From assembly GCF_020687825.1 (NCBI RefSeq), contig NZ_JAJEWP010000004.1, positions 62,001 to 126,000 of the forward strand: DNA of 64,000 bases, read 5' to 3'. The notes below the pieces were generated by a model, which saw nothing but the letters and a program-made list of their open reading frames with translations, did not search any database and had not been told where the DNA came from. Origin of the DNA: Fluctibacter halophilus. GTDB lineage: Bacteria > Pseudomonadota > Gammaproteobacteria > Enterobacterales > Alteromonadaceae. Of this stretch, positions 1 through 9,699 are shown piece by piece. The position numbers and the translations under genes are program-made. Positions within the stretch are counted from its first letter, which is position 1; each line of letters starts with the position of its first letter.

Positions 1-839
1 TCTATACTGACCCACGCCTGCAGTGTATCGTCGCGTGGGGCGCGCCAATACATCGGTGTGCCATCCCGCCCCAGGGCCAGTTTGACACCACAGCGCCTGG
101 CCGCCTGGTCGAGCACTTTCATGTCAAAATTGACGATGTTCCAGCCGATCAGAATGTCCGGGTCGAGCACATGCAGTTGCTCAATCAATGCCAGTAACAA
201 TTCCTGCTCATTCTCAACCCATTGGATCCATTCGGGATCATCGTCAGCTTGCGGCGCACCAATCATGACCACCCGTTGATGACGCCCCTGCACCAGACCG
301 ACACTGAACAATTCCCCCCTGCCACTACACTCGATGTCCAGTGACATGACCTTAAACCTGGGCTGCCAGCTCCCTGGCGCCAGTTGCCCTTGACGGATCT
401 CGCTGATGGGCCGCCGAAGTACCCGACTGGGTACGTCGATACGCGTCCCGCTAAAACGACAACTGCCATAGATAAAGCGTTCCATCAGATAGCGATCTGT
501 GGGTTTGACATCGTGTTCGTGACACGCAACGCCGGCGGCCAAAAGGTGGTCTCTGGCGCTGTAATAATCACTCATTCGATCAAAATACAGCGCTTCTGTA
601 GGGGCATGTCCGAAGGTACACAACGGCACCGAACTGCGACGACAGCGCAGCCCAGACTGACTCAACACCTGGTCAGCTTTGTGTCCTTGGTCGGCAGGAA
701 TAAAAAACACCGCTTGCTGCGCGGGCACTTGCAATTTAATCGGCCCGGAGGGAGTCACCAACCAATAGACGAAAACGATGCCGGAGGGCGTGTCCCGGTG
801 CTGGCGGGTCAGGATAAAGCCTTGGTTCTGCGCTGACAT
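1..839 (-). CDS. polB: DNA polymerase II, N-terminal part (cut by window edge)
   Basis: Family-B DNA polymerase used in translesion and restart synthesis. The reverse-strand frame runs open from an ATG at 839 to the window edge, about 279 codons. The first residues (AQNQGFILTRQHRDTPSG, after the Met) closely resemble the E. coli PolB start, followed by the FIPADQ block and the YLMERFI block typical of PolB. The exonuclease I motif appears as SLDIECSGRGE (Asp-Ile-Glu), and the IGWN-VNFD block follows. The polymerase palm lies outside the window. The start is clear because alignment to PolB begins there. The diguanylate cyclase gene lies 9 bases downstream of nothing shared: the two are separated at 840-848 and both read leftward, so polB is the downstream gene. 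Highly confident from remembered family sequence. Confidence 0.95.
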   Translation of the reverse strand, partial: MSAQNQGFILTRQHRDTPSGIVFVYWLVTPSGPIKLQVPAQQAVFFIPADQGHKADQVLSQSGLRCRRSSVPLCTFGHAPTEALYFDRMSDYYSARDHLLAAGVACHEHDVKPTDRYLMERFIYGSCRFSGTRIDVPSRVLRRPISEIRQGQLAPGSWQPRFKVMSLDIECSGRGELFSVGLVQGRHQRVVMIGAPQADDDPEWIQWVENEQELLLALIEQLHVLDPDILIGWNIVNFDMKVLDQAARRCGVKLALGRDGTPMYWRAPRDDTLQAWVSI

Positions 840-848
840 GCTATGACA

Positions 849-2744
849 TCATTGTTTTGGGGTGCACACGACAAACTGATCACGGCCATTGGCTTTGGCG
901 TCATACAAGGCTTGGTCAGCTTCGGCCATCAGTTGGGTCAGGCTCGTATCCGTTCTGTTCAACACCAAGCCACAGGAAATTGATAGCCGCAATCCCTCTA
1001 TACCAATGCGATCTGACAGTTCATTGACCTTCAATGAAAAGCTCTTGATGATCTTTTTCGCATCTTCCAGGCCAGTATGGACCAGACCGATCAGAAACTC
1101 TTCACCGCCAATCCGTCCGACCACATCGGTGGCCCTGAAAGTACGTAGACAAAGCTGCCCCAGTTCGCTCAGCACCTGATCGCCAACGCCATGCCCGTGG
1201 GTATCATTGATGCGCTTAAAGTGGTCTAAATCAACGATCACCACCACCAAATCGAAACCATGGCGGTTGGCCAGTTCCAACTGCAGTTGCAAACGCTCAA
1301 GGGCGAAACGACGATTCGCTACACCGGTAAGACTGTCATAGTTGGCCAGTCTCTCCAATTGCGCCCGGGCTTTGCGGGTACGATACACCAGCACAATCAA
1401 CAACACACAGATGATCAGTGACGCCACAAACAACAATGTCAGTTGCACAAAGCGCAGGCGACTGTTCTGCAAATCGGACTGGGTCAGATGGTTGCGTTGC
1501 TCTAACAGCCGGTTTTCCCGCTCTTTGGCGTTGATTTCATATTGCGCGCGCAAACTGTGTAATTGTTCCGTGCTGCGTTCACTCATCAGTTTCTGTTTGC
1601 GCGGCACCGTCGCCTGCAGTTGTTCATAGGCCGCCTGATACTGGCCCGTTTTGGCTAACCACTGTGCCTTGATCTCATCGATAGCGAGTTGTTGCAAAGG
1701 CATGGTTGCAGGATCAAGGAAACCGTATGCCCGTTCGATGTGCTGGTAGGCGATGTCAGGCACCCCTTCTGCCAGCGCAATACGCGCCAGACTGAGGGAG
1801 GTGTCTAACTGCATGTAGCGATTTTGGGCAAGATCAAAAGTGCTTTGGGCTTCAGTGTACAGACGTTTGGCGCGGTCCAATTCGTTGCTGCGAAAGGCCA
1901 GCCCCGCGAGTTCCTTTAAGGCATAAGCCACACCTTGCAGATCGCGAATACTGCGCGCCAGTTCGGCAGACTCTTCCAGCTGCTGACGTCCAAGTTCGTG
2001 CTCGCCCAAATTGCTGTTGGCCCGCCCAAGACCGTACAGGGCGACACTCAACTCAAGGGTATTGCCCTGTTCACGGTGGTAACTCGCAGCTTCCTCAAAA
2101 AACGGCACCGCCAGTCCATCTTCGCGACGGTATTCATACACCAGCGCCAGTACACTGGCAATGTGAGCACGACTGACAAGGCCATCGTCCGAGGCTTGTT
2201 CATACGCATTCTGCAGGTCCTGCAGAGCTCCCTGGTAGTCCACCAGGCTGATCCGCAACTGTCCCCGGACATACAAGGCATGCACCATCAATTCGGTATT
2301 GTCGGCCAATTGTGCCCACACCAATGCGGCATTGGCGCCGACCAACCCTTCGTCTGAGCGGGCCAGTAAATCAAGGGCAAGGGATTCGGCCAGCCGAGCG
2401 TGGAAGAATAACCACGGTTGCACTTGGGGATCGGTCAACGCCATTGCCCGCTTGGCATACTCTAATGCCGGACGAGGATAGGTTTGTGCGTAATAGGCCA
2501 GGCTCAGCACATAATGGTATTGAGCCCGCTCGATATCGCTGTTTAATGCCTCAGCATCGCGGCGTTGCAACTCGCTGATGATTTTGTCGGGATGTTTGTT
2601 CAGCGCGACCAGCCAGTCAGCATAAGGCTGAGAAAAGGTCGTTACCGGCTGGGCGGCACTGGCTGCACCCGACAGGCACAACAGCATCAACAGCGTACGC
2701 AACCAGTTGGTCATCCTTTTACCCATAAACCATGCACTCTTCAT
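849..2744 (-). CDS. TPR-containing membrane diguanylate cyclase (GGDEF)
   Basis: Probable c-di-GMP synthase anchored in the inner membrane with a periplasmic sensor. With the start used here (about 631 residues) the N-terminus is a Sec-type signal ending in ASA, then a long alpha-helical region with TPR-like repeats, a transmembrane helix near residue 425 (VQLTLLFVASLIICVLLIVL), and a C-terminal GGDEF domain. The signature is GGEEF at residues 546-550, preceded at the right spacing by RATD, a product-inhibition I-site. The catalytic motif is intact, so activity is likely. The start is uncertain: the frame stays open to 2792, and further Met codons lie at 2726 and 2714, the last giving the shortest signal peptide. 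The signal sensed is unknown. Confidence 0.88.
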   Translation of the reverse strand: MKSAWFMGKRMTNWLRTLLMLLCLSGAASAAQPVTTFSQPYADWLVALNKHPDKIISELQRRDAEALNSDIERAQYHYVLSLAYYAQTYPRPALEYAKRAMALTDPQVQPWLFFHARLAESLALDLLARSDEGLVGANAALVWAQLADNTELMVHALYVRGQLRISLVDYQGALQDLQNAYEQASDDGLVSRAHIASVLALVYEYRREDGLAVPFFEEAASYHREQGNTLELSVALYGLGRANSNLGEHELGRQQLEESAELARSIRDLQGVAYALKELAGLAFRSNELDRAKRLYTEAQSTFDLAQNRYMQLDTSLSLARIALAEGVPDIAYQHIERAYGFLDPATMPLQQLAIDEIKAQWLAKTGQYQAAYEQLQATVPRKQKLMSERSTEQLHSLRAQYEINAKERENRLLEQRNHLTQSDLQNSRLRFVQLTLLFVASLIICVLLIVLVYRTRKARAQLERLANYDSLTGVANRRFALERLQLQLELANRHGFDLVVVIVDLDHFKRINDTHGHGVGDQVLSELGQLCLRTFRATDVVGRIGGEEFLIGLVHTGLEDAKKIIKSFSLKVNELSDRIGIEGLRLSISCGLVLNRTDTSLTQLMAEADQALYDAKANGRDQFVVCTPKQ

Positions 2745-2805
2745 ACACCTCAGTGTACCTCGTGGGGCGCAGAAAAGGTTATCTGCACTCATACCTCGGC
2801 ATCGT

Positions 2806-3999
2806 TCAGTCGCTAGCCATCAGTGCACGCTGCAGCGTGGCCCGGTAGCTACTCAATGCCGGTATCAGGCTGACCACTTGTCCACTGATGACCAACAAAC
2901 CAAGCAATCCAGCACTTTGGGTAGTGAACACATTGCTGCTGATCATCACCCCGTAAGTCTGCAACAACCAAGGTTGCAGCAGCATCGCGCTTAGCCACAG
3001 CACTAACAGAGCAAGCATAGCGGCGACTAAGGTCATGAACAGAGTTTCTATCAAAATAAGTCGCACCACGAAACCGGGCCCGGCGCCGATAGCCCTGACC
3101 ATTGCCAGTTCACGCTGGCGTTGTGCCATAGACGCCAGCAACTGAGTACACAAACCACCCAACGCCGCGAACAGTACCAGGCTGCCAATGACCATCAACA
3201 GTACTTCGACGCTATCGAGCAGCGACCACAATGAGGTCATCGCCAGTCGGGGCATGATTGCACTGAGCGGCTCCTGGTCAAACTGGTTAATAGCGCGCTG
3301 TAGCCGCAGCACCGCGAAAGGCGAAGAAACCCCCAACAGAAAGCTGTTGATGGCTTGTTCAGAAGCACTGCTACCGTGCAATTCACTAACAGCGCCCTTG
3401 TCTATCCACAGGGATTTATCCACCGGTGTTCCGGTGGGTGAAAGAATGCCGACCACATGAAAGGTGTGTTCACCATGCTGCTTAAAACTGACCCGCGCCG
3501 TACCGTGAGAAAGGTGCAGAGTATCGCCCACAGACAATTTCTGCTGGCGAGCGACCAATGCCCCCAAAACGACATCATGGTGCTCGGTAAAAATGCCGCC
3601 AGACTGAAAGTCCAGCGGCTGTTTATCGACCTGATAGTGGCTAAAGAATGCCGCTTCGGTACCCACCACCGGGTACCCCTGAAAACTGTCGCCGACCACC
3701 AAAGGGACGGCCCATTCAACGTCTTTGTGCTGCTGCCAATGTGAAAAACTGTCGCTGGATACCGTGGTCGGCAGCGTTCCCATATGAAAAACACTGGCCA
3801 GCAACAGGTTGATGTCACTGGTGCGCGGGCCAACGATAAGATCAACACCGGAAACTGAGCGTTCAAAGCTGCTTTTGAGTTGCTGTGAAACATGCACCAC
3901 GGCCAACAGTACCAACGCACTGATCGCCAATGTCAGTGTGGTCCAAAGTGCCGTCTTCCAACGGTACAATAAGCTCTGCCAGGCGAGTTTAATCAACAT
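2806..3999 (-). CDS. ABC transporter permease, FtsX/MacB family
   Basis: Inner-membrane permease of 397 residues with the FtsX layout: one N-terminal membrane helix (about residues 18-38), a large periplasmic domain (about 40-260), then three membrane helices (about 265-390) containing the conserved run QRQRELAMVRAIGA, typical of MacB/LolC/FtsX-type permeases. It overlaps the ATPase gene at 3989-3999, so the two form one transporter. Such permeases usually act as mechanotransmitters on lipoproteins, peptides or lipids rather than as classical importers. The substrate cannot be read from the sequence. The neighbouring exported histidine phosphatase may belong to the same operon. Confidence 0.87.
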   Translation of the reverse strand: MLIKLAWQSLLYRWKTALWTTLTLAISALVLLAVVHVSQQLKSSFERSVSGVDLIVGPRTSDINLLLASVFHMGTLPTTVSSDSFSHWQQHKDVEWAVPLVVGDSFQGYPVVGTEAAFFSHYQVDKQPLDFQSGGIFTEHHDVVLGALVARQQKLSVGDTLHLSHGTARVSFKQHGEHTFHVVGILSPTGTPVDKSLWIDKGAVSELHGSSASEQAINSFLLGVSSPFAVLRLQRAINQFDQEPLSAIMPRLAMTSLWSLLDSVEVLLMVIGSLVLFAALGGLCTQLLASMAQRQRELAMVRAIGAGPGFVVRLILIETLFMTLVAAMLALLVLWLSAMLLQPWLLQTYGVMISSNVFTTQSAGLLGLLVISGQVVSLIPALSSYRATLQRALMASD

Positions 4000-4687
4000 G
4001 GTCGTATTCCACCTGATTCAGGGTACGCAAATCCAACTGTTGGGAAAAGTGCCCCGCCAGTTGATGATCATGACTGACAAACACCATCGATGCGCCTTGC
4101 TGCTGTAGGGTTTCCATCAGCAACCCCATAAAGCGTTCGCGGTTTTCTTCATCCAGGGCCGAGGTGGGTTCATCCGCAATCAACAATGACGGGCGATTGA
4201 TTAACGCCCTGATAATGGCCACCCGTTGACGCTGCCCTACGCTGAGAGTCATGGCCGGACGCTCCTGGAGCTCAGCGGGCAATTGCATGCGCTCACACAG
4301 ATGGGTCAGCATTGACAGTGTTTCTGTGCGTGACTGGTCGGCAAACTGGGCCGCCAGCAAAACATTGTCACGGACGCTGAGATACGGGATGAGATTGTGC
4401 TGTTGAAACACCATACCAATGTGGCGGGCCCGAAACCGATCACATTGTCGGGAGGACAACTCACCCAACGGTTGACCCAGTACAGTCACTTCGCCTTCAC
4501 TGGCAGGCAGTATCCCGGCCAACACACTCAACAGCGTTGACTTTCCAGATCCCGACGGGCCATATAAGAACACATGCTGTCCGTGCTCGACCTGCCAGTG
4601 CGGAATGTCCAACACAGGCCGTTGCGTATTCGGATAACGAACCACCAGTCGGTCAACGGCAACGGCGGCGCTATCATGGCGTTGCAA
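3989..4687 (-). CDS. ABC transporter ATP-binding protein (LolD/MacB type)
   Basis: Cytoplasmic ATPase of 232 residues that should power the FtsX-type permease encoded just downstream. Walker A is GPSGSGKST (around residue 43), the signature is LSVGQRQRVAI, Walker B is LLIADEPTSALD, and the switch His lies in FVSHDHQ. The start is a TTG at 4687: it is preceded at six bases by a strong AGGAGG ribosome-binding site, and no ATG in frame fits. The gene overlaps the phosphatase gene upstream (4674-4687) and the permease gene downstream, which implies translational coupling. The signature has Val where LSGGQ has Gly, a mild deviation seen in this subfamily. Confidence 0.9.
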   Translation of the reverse strand: MQRHDSAAVAVDRLVVRYPNTQRPVLDIPHWQVEHGQHVFLYGPSGSGKSTLLSVLAGILPASEGEVTVLGQPLGELSSRQCDRFRARHIGMVFQQHNLIPYLSVRDNVLLAAQFADQSRTETLSMLTHLCERMQLPAELQERPAMTLSVGQRQRVAIIRALINRPSLLIADEPTSALDEENRERFMGLLMETLQQQGASMVFVSHDHQLAGHFSQQLDLRTLNQVEYDHVD

Positions 4688-5171
4688 CGGAAACCTCCTG
4701 CATCGTTAACTGTCGTTGCCCCTGCTGTTCAGAAACCCGATACAAGGTACCGTAATCGCTTTCGCCGATTTCAATGCGCTGGCCGGTCAGCCGTTCAATC
4801 AATGGCGGCACGGTATTGCTGTGACCTACAATTAACACAGCACCTTCAATGTCCTTCAGACTGTCGAGTAATGCAGTCGGGTTCATCGGATCATAGGAGG
4901 TGACTGCAAGTCCCTGGGAGTCAGCGGTTGGCGATGCAGTTTGCTGCGTGCGGCGATAATCGGTTGCATATACCCGGACCAATTCTTTATCTGACAACAG
5001 CGTCGCCAGTTGGATAGCCCGTTGCTGACCGGTAGGTGTTAACCCCGGGTCCTGGACATTGGCCTGTTTTTCAAAATGTCGGGTCATGAAGATATCCGCG
5101 GCCTGAACCGGCGCAGCCAGAGTGACTGCGCACAGGGCCACGAATGACAGCAAAGTGCTACATGTATTCAT
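4674..5171 (-). CDS. Exported histidine phosphatase family protein (SixA/phosphoglycerate mutase-like)
   Basis: A 165-residue protein with a Sec signal peptide (cleavage likely after PVQAA) followed by a histidine phosphatase domain. The catalytic RHG motif appears as TRHFEK: the phospho-accepting His is kept, but Gly is replaced by Phe. The second catalytic His lies in IVGHSNTVPPL. The length matches small SixA-like members. The predicted location is the periplasm, so the substrate is not the cytoplasmic ArcB/HPt target of classical SixA. The 14-base overlap with the ABC ATPase gene suggests one operon, but no functional link is known to me. Confidence 0.82.
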   Translation of the reverse strand: MNTCSTLLSFVALCAVTLAAPVQAADIFMTRHFEKQANVQDPGLTPTGQQRAIQLATLLSDKELVRVYATDYRRTQQTASPTADSQGLAVTSYDPMNPTALLDSLKDIEGAVLIVGHSNTVPPLIERLTGQRIEIGESDYGTLYRVSEQQGQRQLTMQEVSVATP

Positions 5172-5315
5172 CGTGCAGTGCTCACAAACCTAGTGTGGCA
5201 GCATTGTGCCAGAAGCGGCAGTCTGACAACAATGTTTCTCAGGCGATCAATGCAGGATTTTGCACGCCTGAAGTCGGGCAGACGGAATGGCCTGCCCGCG
5301 GATTGCTCCACTGAA

Positions 5316-7487
5316 CTAGAATGTCCAGTGAATGGCCACACTGCCATTTCTGGGCGCACCGTAGTAGCTTTGCGCCCAATACAGACTGGTAAGGTACTTT
5401 TCGTCGCTGAGATTATTGATGTTGGCTGTCAGGGCAACACTGGCGCTGATCTGATATCGGGCCATCAGGTTTACTTTGGTATAGGCTGACTGCTCTGAAA
5501 CGATGGCCTCACCGGCATTGGCAAACCCATCACTGACGACCCCTTGCTGACGGGAAATCGCCCCTTGCCACTGCACACTGGCCCCGAGGGTAAGACCTTC
5601 CAGCGCCGACGGCGAGTACGTTAAAGCCAGGCGGAGCATTTTTTCAGGGGTGTACGCCTCGACGGTTTGGTCGCCGTCGATGTCAAATTGGGTGTAACCA
5701 ATGCTGCCCTGCACGCCCTGCAACAGTTCGCCTGTCAGTTCGACCTCAAATCCCTGACTGGTGATCCCTTCTGCAGGCACAAAATAATCATAAACGATGC
5801 CGTTTTCATCGGTCGTATTGCCACCAAACACCGCCAGATCGGCCTGGGTGATGTCGAAATAGGCCAGGGTCAGCAGCCCTTGCTGGGAAGACAGGCTATG
5901 CTTTACGCCAATTTCTCGGGCCTGCCCGGTCACCGCCGGCAGGCGCTCCCGCTGCGCGTTGCGCTCCGTTTGGCCACGGTACGTCTCGGTGTAACTGGCA
6001 TACAGGTTGGTGTTGGACGTCACCTGATAAACCAACCCGACGTAAGGGATCAGCTCCTGATCAGACAGACCTTCATCCTGCGCATAGGAAATGCCGTCCA
6101 CACTGATGTCATTGTAGCGTGCGCCGACCATCAAGGCGGTGGTGTCGTTCAGCGACCATCGTGTGGCCACATAGGCCGCTTTTTGACGCTCGGTAACGTC
6201 ACTGTAGTATGCGTCAGAGGTGTCGGTTAACTCAGGAAAGTCCACATTGCCATCCCATGACGGCATGGCCGGAATGGGTGGGAAACCTTTACCGCTGTGA
6301 AAATCGTACAGCGAGATGTCCTGATAGGCCATTTTCGAATAATTAAGTCCTACCACCACTTCATGCTGTTGTCCCCAGGCGCCAAATTCCCCACGGACAT
6401 ACACATCCATCAGATCATGTTTGTCGTCCAGATCATACTCGCTGGCGTAGCCCTGCAAACCCAGGCCGGTGTCAGGATCCAGCGGCGCGACCAGGTAGGT
6501 GTAAAACAACAGAGAATCTTCGTCGGTTTCCCGACGAGAGTATGCGGCGGTCAGGGACCACTGCTCATTCAGGCGATGTTCAAGGGTAGTGAAATAGCGT
6601 GTATCCTCAACATCCCAGCGCGACCAGTCTGCAGATGTGTTTGTTGAGCGATCAAAATTGGTGGCCGAACCGTCACCGTAGTACAGCGTCAATGCGCCCC
6701 ACATGTTACCTTGCGCTTCACTGTTCTGACGACTGACACCGACGCGCAGAAGGGTGTCGGCACTGAGGTCAGCCTCAATAACACCATAGGCCAATTGCTT
6801 CTCTAACCCGTAACGGTCGAGATACGAGTCACCGTTCTGGTACGCCAGCACAGCCCGCCCACGCACTCCATCAGTAAGACTGCCAGAAACGTCAACATCC
6901 AGACGATGAGTGTCCCAACTACCCCGCTGCAACTGCACGCTGCCTTGCAATGCTTGTGTGGGCTTCTTGCGCACCATGTTAATGGTTGCTGAGGGATTAC
7001 CGATACCGGTCATCATACCGTTGGCACCCCTGATCACTTCAATTCGCTCATAGATGGCAGTATCAATATCACCGTGAGTATTGCCGGAAAATACCGGTAG
7101 CCCGAGGCCGTCTACCTGGAAATTGGTGATGTCGAACCCTCTGGCGGTGTAGTACGTTCGATCGGTTTCGACCTGTTCAACATTGACGCCAACCGTATTG
7201 GCCATCGCATCGTTAAGGCTGTTGAGATCGAAATCTCCCAGTTGCTGAGCACTCAGCACTGACACAGACTGGGGGATTTCGTCCAGGGACAAGGTTAGCT
7301 TTGAAGCACCCGAGGCTTGTTCAACCAGATACGGATTGGTGCGCTGCCCCACCACAACCACTTTTTCGACACCATCGTCCGGTAACCACACATCTGACGG
7401 GCGCGGTGACGATTGCTCAGCCAATGCGGATTGGCAAGCCATGGTTAACAGGGATAAACAGAATGAGGAGCGGGACAGGGAGATCAT
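5316..7487 (-). CDS. TonB-dependent siderophore receptor
   Basis: Outer-membrane receptor for a ferric siderophore, about 723 residues: signal peptide ending ALA, plug domain (about 45-165) with SKLTLSLDEIPQSVSVL and RGANGMMTG, typical of FhuE/FpvA-type receptors, then a 22-strand barrel ending in a C-terminal Phe (IHWTF). The plug blocks VNVEQVETDRTYYTARGFD and INMVRKKPT fit the TonB-siderophore receptor family well. The start is taken as the ATG at 7487; a GTG two codons upstream is possible. A near-perfect Fur box lies about 40 bases upstream, so iron repression is expected. The siderophore cannot be named from sequence; hydroxamate types are common for this subfamily. Confidence 0.92.
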   Translation of the reverse strand: MISLSRSSFCLSLLTMACQSALAEQSSPRPSDVWLPDDGVEKVVVVGQRTNPYLVEQASGASKLTLSLDEIPQSVSVLSAQQLGDFDLNSLNDAMANTVGVNVEQVETDRTYYTARGFDITNFQVDGLGLPVFSGNTHGDIDTAIYERIEVIRGANGMMTGIGNPSATINMVRKKPTQALQGSVQLQRGSWDTHRLDVDVSGSLTDGVRGRAVLAYQNGDSYLDRYGLEKQLAYGVIEADLSADTLLRVGVSRQNSEAQGNMWGALTLYYGDGSATNFDRSTNTSADWSRWDVEDTRYFTTLEHRLNEQWSLTAAYSRRETDEDSLLFYTYLVAPLDPDTGLGLQGYASEYDLDDKHDLMDVYVRGEFGAWGQQHEVVVGLNYSKMAYQDISLYDFHSGKGFPPIPAMPSWDGNVDFPELTDTSDAYYSDVTERQKAAYVATRWSLNDTTALMVGARYNDISVDGISYAQDEGLSDQELIPYVGLVYQVTSNTNLYASYTETYRGQTERNAQRERLPAVTGQAREIGVKHSLSSQQGLLTLAYFDITQADLAVFGGNTTDENGIVYDYFVPAEGITSQGFEVELTGELLQGVQGSIGYTQFDIDGDQTVEAYTPEKMLRLALTYSPSALEGLTLGASVQWQGAISRQQGVVSDGFANAGEAIVSEQSAYTKVNLMARYQISASVALTANINNLSDEKYLTSLYWAQSYYGAPRNGSVAIHWTF

Positions 7488-7526
7488 ATTCACTAATACC
7501 GTTGCTTGAAAGTGAACGGATCTTAA

Positions 7527-7541
7527 TGATAATGATTATTA
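7527..7541. promoter_or_regulatory. Fur box upstream of the siderophore receptor
   Basis: The sequence TGATAATGATTATTA matches the 7-1-7 Fur consensus TGATAATnATTATCA at all but one position. It lies 40 bases before the receptor start, where it can block the promoter under iron-replete conditions. The rest of 7494-7792 shows no convincing gene. Confidence 0.85.
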
Positions 7542-7792
7542 TTTGCAATAGTGTTTATTGCGTTTTTGCCGAGCAGGTGTCCCCTTCGGCTGATGGCGTG
7601 ATTTAACAGCTTTATTGGCAGATATTTGCTGAAAGGCGGAGACTCCCCCCCTTGAAAAACGGGTTTGAAGGTGGGAAATCAGACAAGAAAGAGTACCGGA
7701 ACGCCTGCACATTGTGCGCATGCAGTCATGGCGTATCCGGAGGCATCTGGCCATCCCTGCTTATCAGGATGGCAAAGAACATTAGCGCAAAC

Positions 7793-9646
7793 TCAGCCAA
7801 TCACTGTATTGACTGTCACTGCGATGATATAGGCGAGCACCCCATAGGCCAGTACCAGTCCCCAGGCAATCCGTGAACGACCGGTTTCACCGCGCAATGT
7901 GGCGACGGTGGCCACACATTGCAGTGCCACAACGTAAAATAGCAGAAGACCGATCCCGGCCCCCAGGGTAAGACCATCCTGTTGTAGCTGACTGGCGAGA
8001 CCGACCAGATTGTCTTCGGCCCCGTCGATACCAAACAGGGTTCCCAGCGCGCCGACAAACACTTCCCGCGCCAGGAATGACATCAGAATTGCCACACCAT
8101 AGCGCCAATCCAGCCCCATGGGCTCAAAGATCGGCTCAATCCAATGACCCAACTGACCCAAATAGGAGTTCTGCAAACCTTGATCCTGAGGAAAATAACC
8201 GAGGAACCAAATCACCAGAGACACCATAAAAATCACCGGCGCGGCGCGACGGATAAATTGCTTCCCACTATTGAGTACCCGATGCATCAAAGGCTTCCAA
8301 TGGGGCAGACGGTAAGTCGGCAACTCAAGGATAAATGGCATATCAGTCAACGACTCGTTGTCTCGGGTAAAGCGGTTTAATAAAGCACTGACCACCAGTG
8401 CCATGATGATGCCGAAGAAGTATAGGCCGAAAAAGGCGGCACCCTGCAAACCGATAAGCCCGCCAAAATACACCTTCTCCGGGATCAATACCGCAATCAA
8501 TAGTGCATAAACCGGCAAACGTGCAGAGCAGGACATCAGCGGAATGGTCATCATGGTGATCAGACGCTTGCGGGGTGATTCGATGGTGCGAGCAGCAAAT
8601 ATCGCCGGAATGGCGCAGGCATGCCCCGACAGATAAGGAATGAAACTGCGACCAGAAAGCCCGAAGTAGCTCAGCGGTTTGTGGCATATCAACGCCGCTC
8701 GGGCCAGATAGCCACTGTCCTCAAGCACGCCGATGATAAACGTTAGCACCATGATTTGCGGGACGAACACCAGAAAAGACCCTACCCCACCAAAAATCGC
8801 GTCATTGAGAAAGTCCGTCAGCATACCGGGGCCTATCATCCCTGTGACGGCTGACGCGAGTGCCCCTATGCCCTCTTCCACACCGTCCATCAACGGCGTA
8901 GCCCAGGTGAAAATACTTTGAAACAACAAGAACATGATGGCCAGAAAGGCAACCCCGCCAAGCATATTGTTGAGCAGAAACGCATCAATACGGTTTTGCC
9001 GCTTCAGGACGACATCGGTCTGAATGCCAAACTCCTGTGCCAGCGACTGACTGCGCTGGATAACGCTGATCTCATCTTCACTGACGTGTTCAGGCAACAA
9101 CTGATCCGCTCGCTCCACCAGCTCAGGCAAGGCCTGTTTGAATTCGTGCACCCCTTCCAAGGACTTGGCAGACAAGGCAAAAACCGGACTGCCCAGCGCT
9201 TTACTCAGCGCCTGGGTATCAATGTGGTGACCGAAACGTCGCACTTCATCAATCATGTTCAACACAAACACCACGGCTTTGCCGTGCTGCTTGGCCAGCG
9301 CCTGCACTTGCATGGCAAACACCAGGCTGCGCTCCAGGCGCGTGGCATCCAGCACACAAACCAACAACGCAGTGACATCGCTGTTCACCGCTTCATTGAG
9401 CTTTTCGATGGCGATCTCTTCGTCCCGTGACAAGGTGCTCAGTGAATAGGTTCCCGGAAAGTCCACCACTTCAAACGCTCCCATCTGTCCACTTTTCAGC
9501 TCAACGGTGACACCGGGAAAATTGGCCACTTTCTGACGCAATCCGGTCAGCTGATTGAACAACAAACTTTTGCCGGAGTTCGGCTTTCCGACCAGAATGA
9601 TATGACGTTTAACGGACTGTAAATGGGATGGATGCTCAGCTAACAC
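7793..9646 (-). CDS. feoB: Ferrous iron transport protein B
   Basis: Inner-membrane Fe(II) transporter with an N-terminal G domain. G1 is GKPNSGKS near residue 20, the switch region is NFPGVTVE, G3 is DFPGTYSL, and G4 is NMIDE (here as LNMIDEV). The membrane part shows the two Gate motifs, including the EDSGYLARAA run and the SGHACAIPAIFAARTI block. At 617 residues it is shorter than the 773-residue E. coli protein, mostly because of a shorter C-terminal part and linker, as in some other bacterial FeoB. The start is a GTG at 9646. feoA lies 53 bases upstream; no feoC follows. Confidence 0.95.
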   Translation of the reverse strand: MLAEHPSHLQSVKRHIILVGKPNSGKSLLFNQLTGLRQKVANFPGVTVELKSGQMGAFEVVDFPGTYSLSTLSRDEEIAIEKLNEAVNSDVTALLVCVLDATRLERSLVFAMQVQALAKQHGKAVVFVLNMIDEVRRFGHHIDTQALSKALGSPVFALSAKSLEGVHEFKQALPELVERADQLLPEHVSEDEISVIQRSQSLAQEFGIQTDVVLKRQNRIDAFLLNNMLGGVAFLAIMFLLFQSIFTWATPLMDGVEEGIGALASAVTGMIGPGMLTDFLNDAIFGGVGSFLVFVPQIMVLTFIIGVLEDSGYLARAALICHKPLSYFGLSGRSFIPYLSGHACAIPAIFAARTIESPRKRLITMMTIPLMSCSARLPVYALLIAVLIPEKVYFGGLIGLQGAAFFGLYFFGIIMALVVSALLNRFTRDNESLTDMPFILELPTYRLPHWKPLMHRVLNSGKQFIRRAAPVIFMVSLVIWFLGYFPQDQGLQNSYLGQLGHWIEPIFEPMGLDWRYGVAILMSFLAREVFVGALGTLFGIDGAEDNLVGLASQLQQDGLTLGAGIGLLLFYVVALQCVATVATLRGETGRSRIAWGLVLAYGVLAYIIAVTVNTVIG

Positions 9647-9699
9647 GATCTCTGCTCACATATGGATGGCGGCAGTACTGCCTGAAAAATCAATAGGAA

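Noticed and set aside
384-836. Plus-strand open frame of 150 codons
   Set aside because: It is antisense to the polB start, which has clear family similarity.
7745-7775. Hairpin GCCATCC/GGATGGC after feoB as a terminator
   Set aside because: The stem is interrupted and no T run follows on the minus strand.
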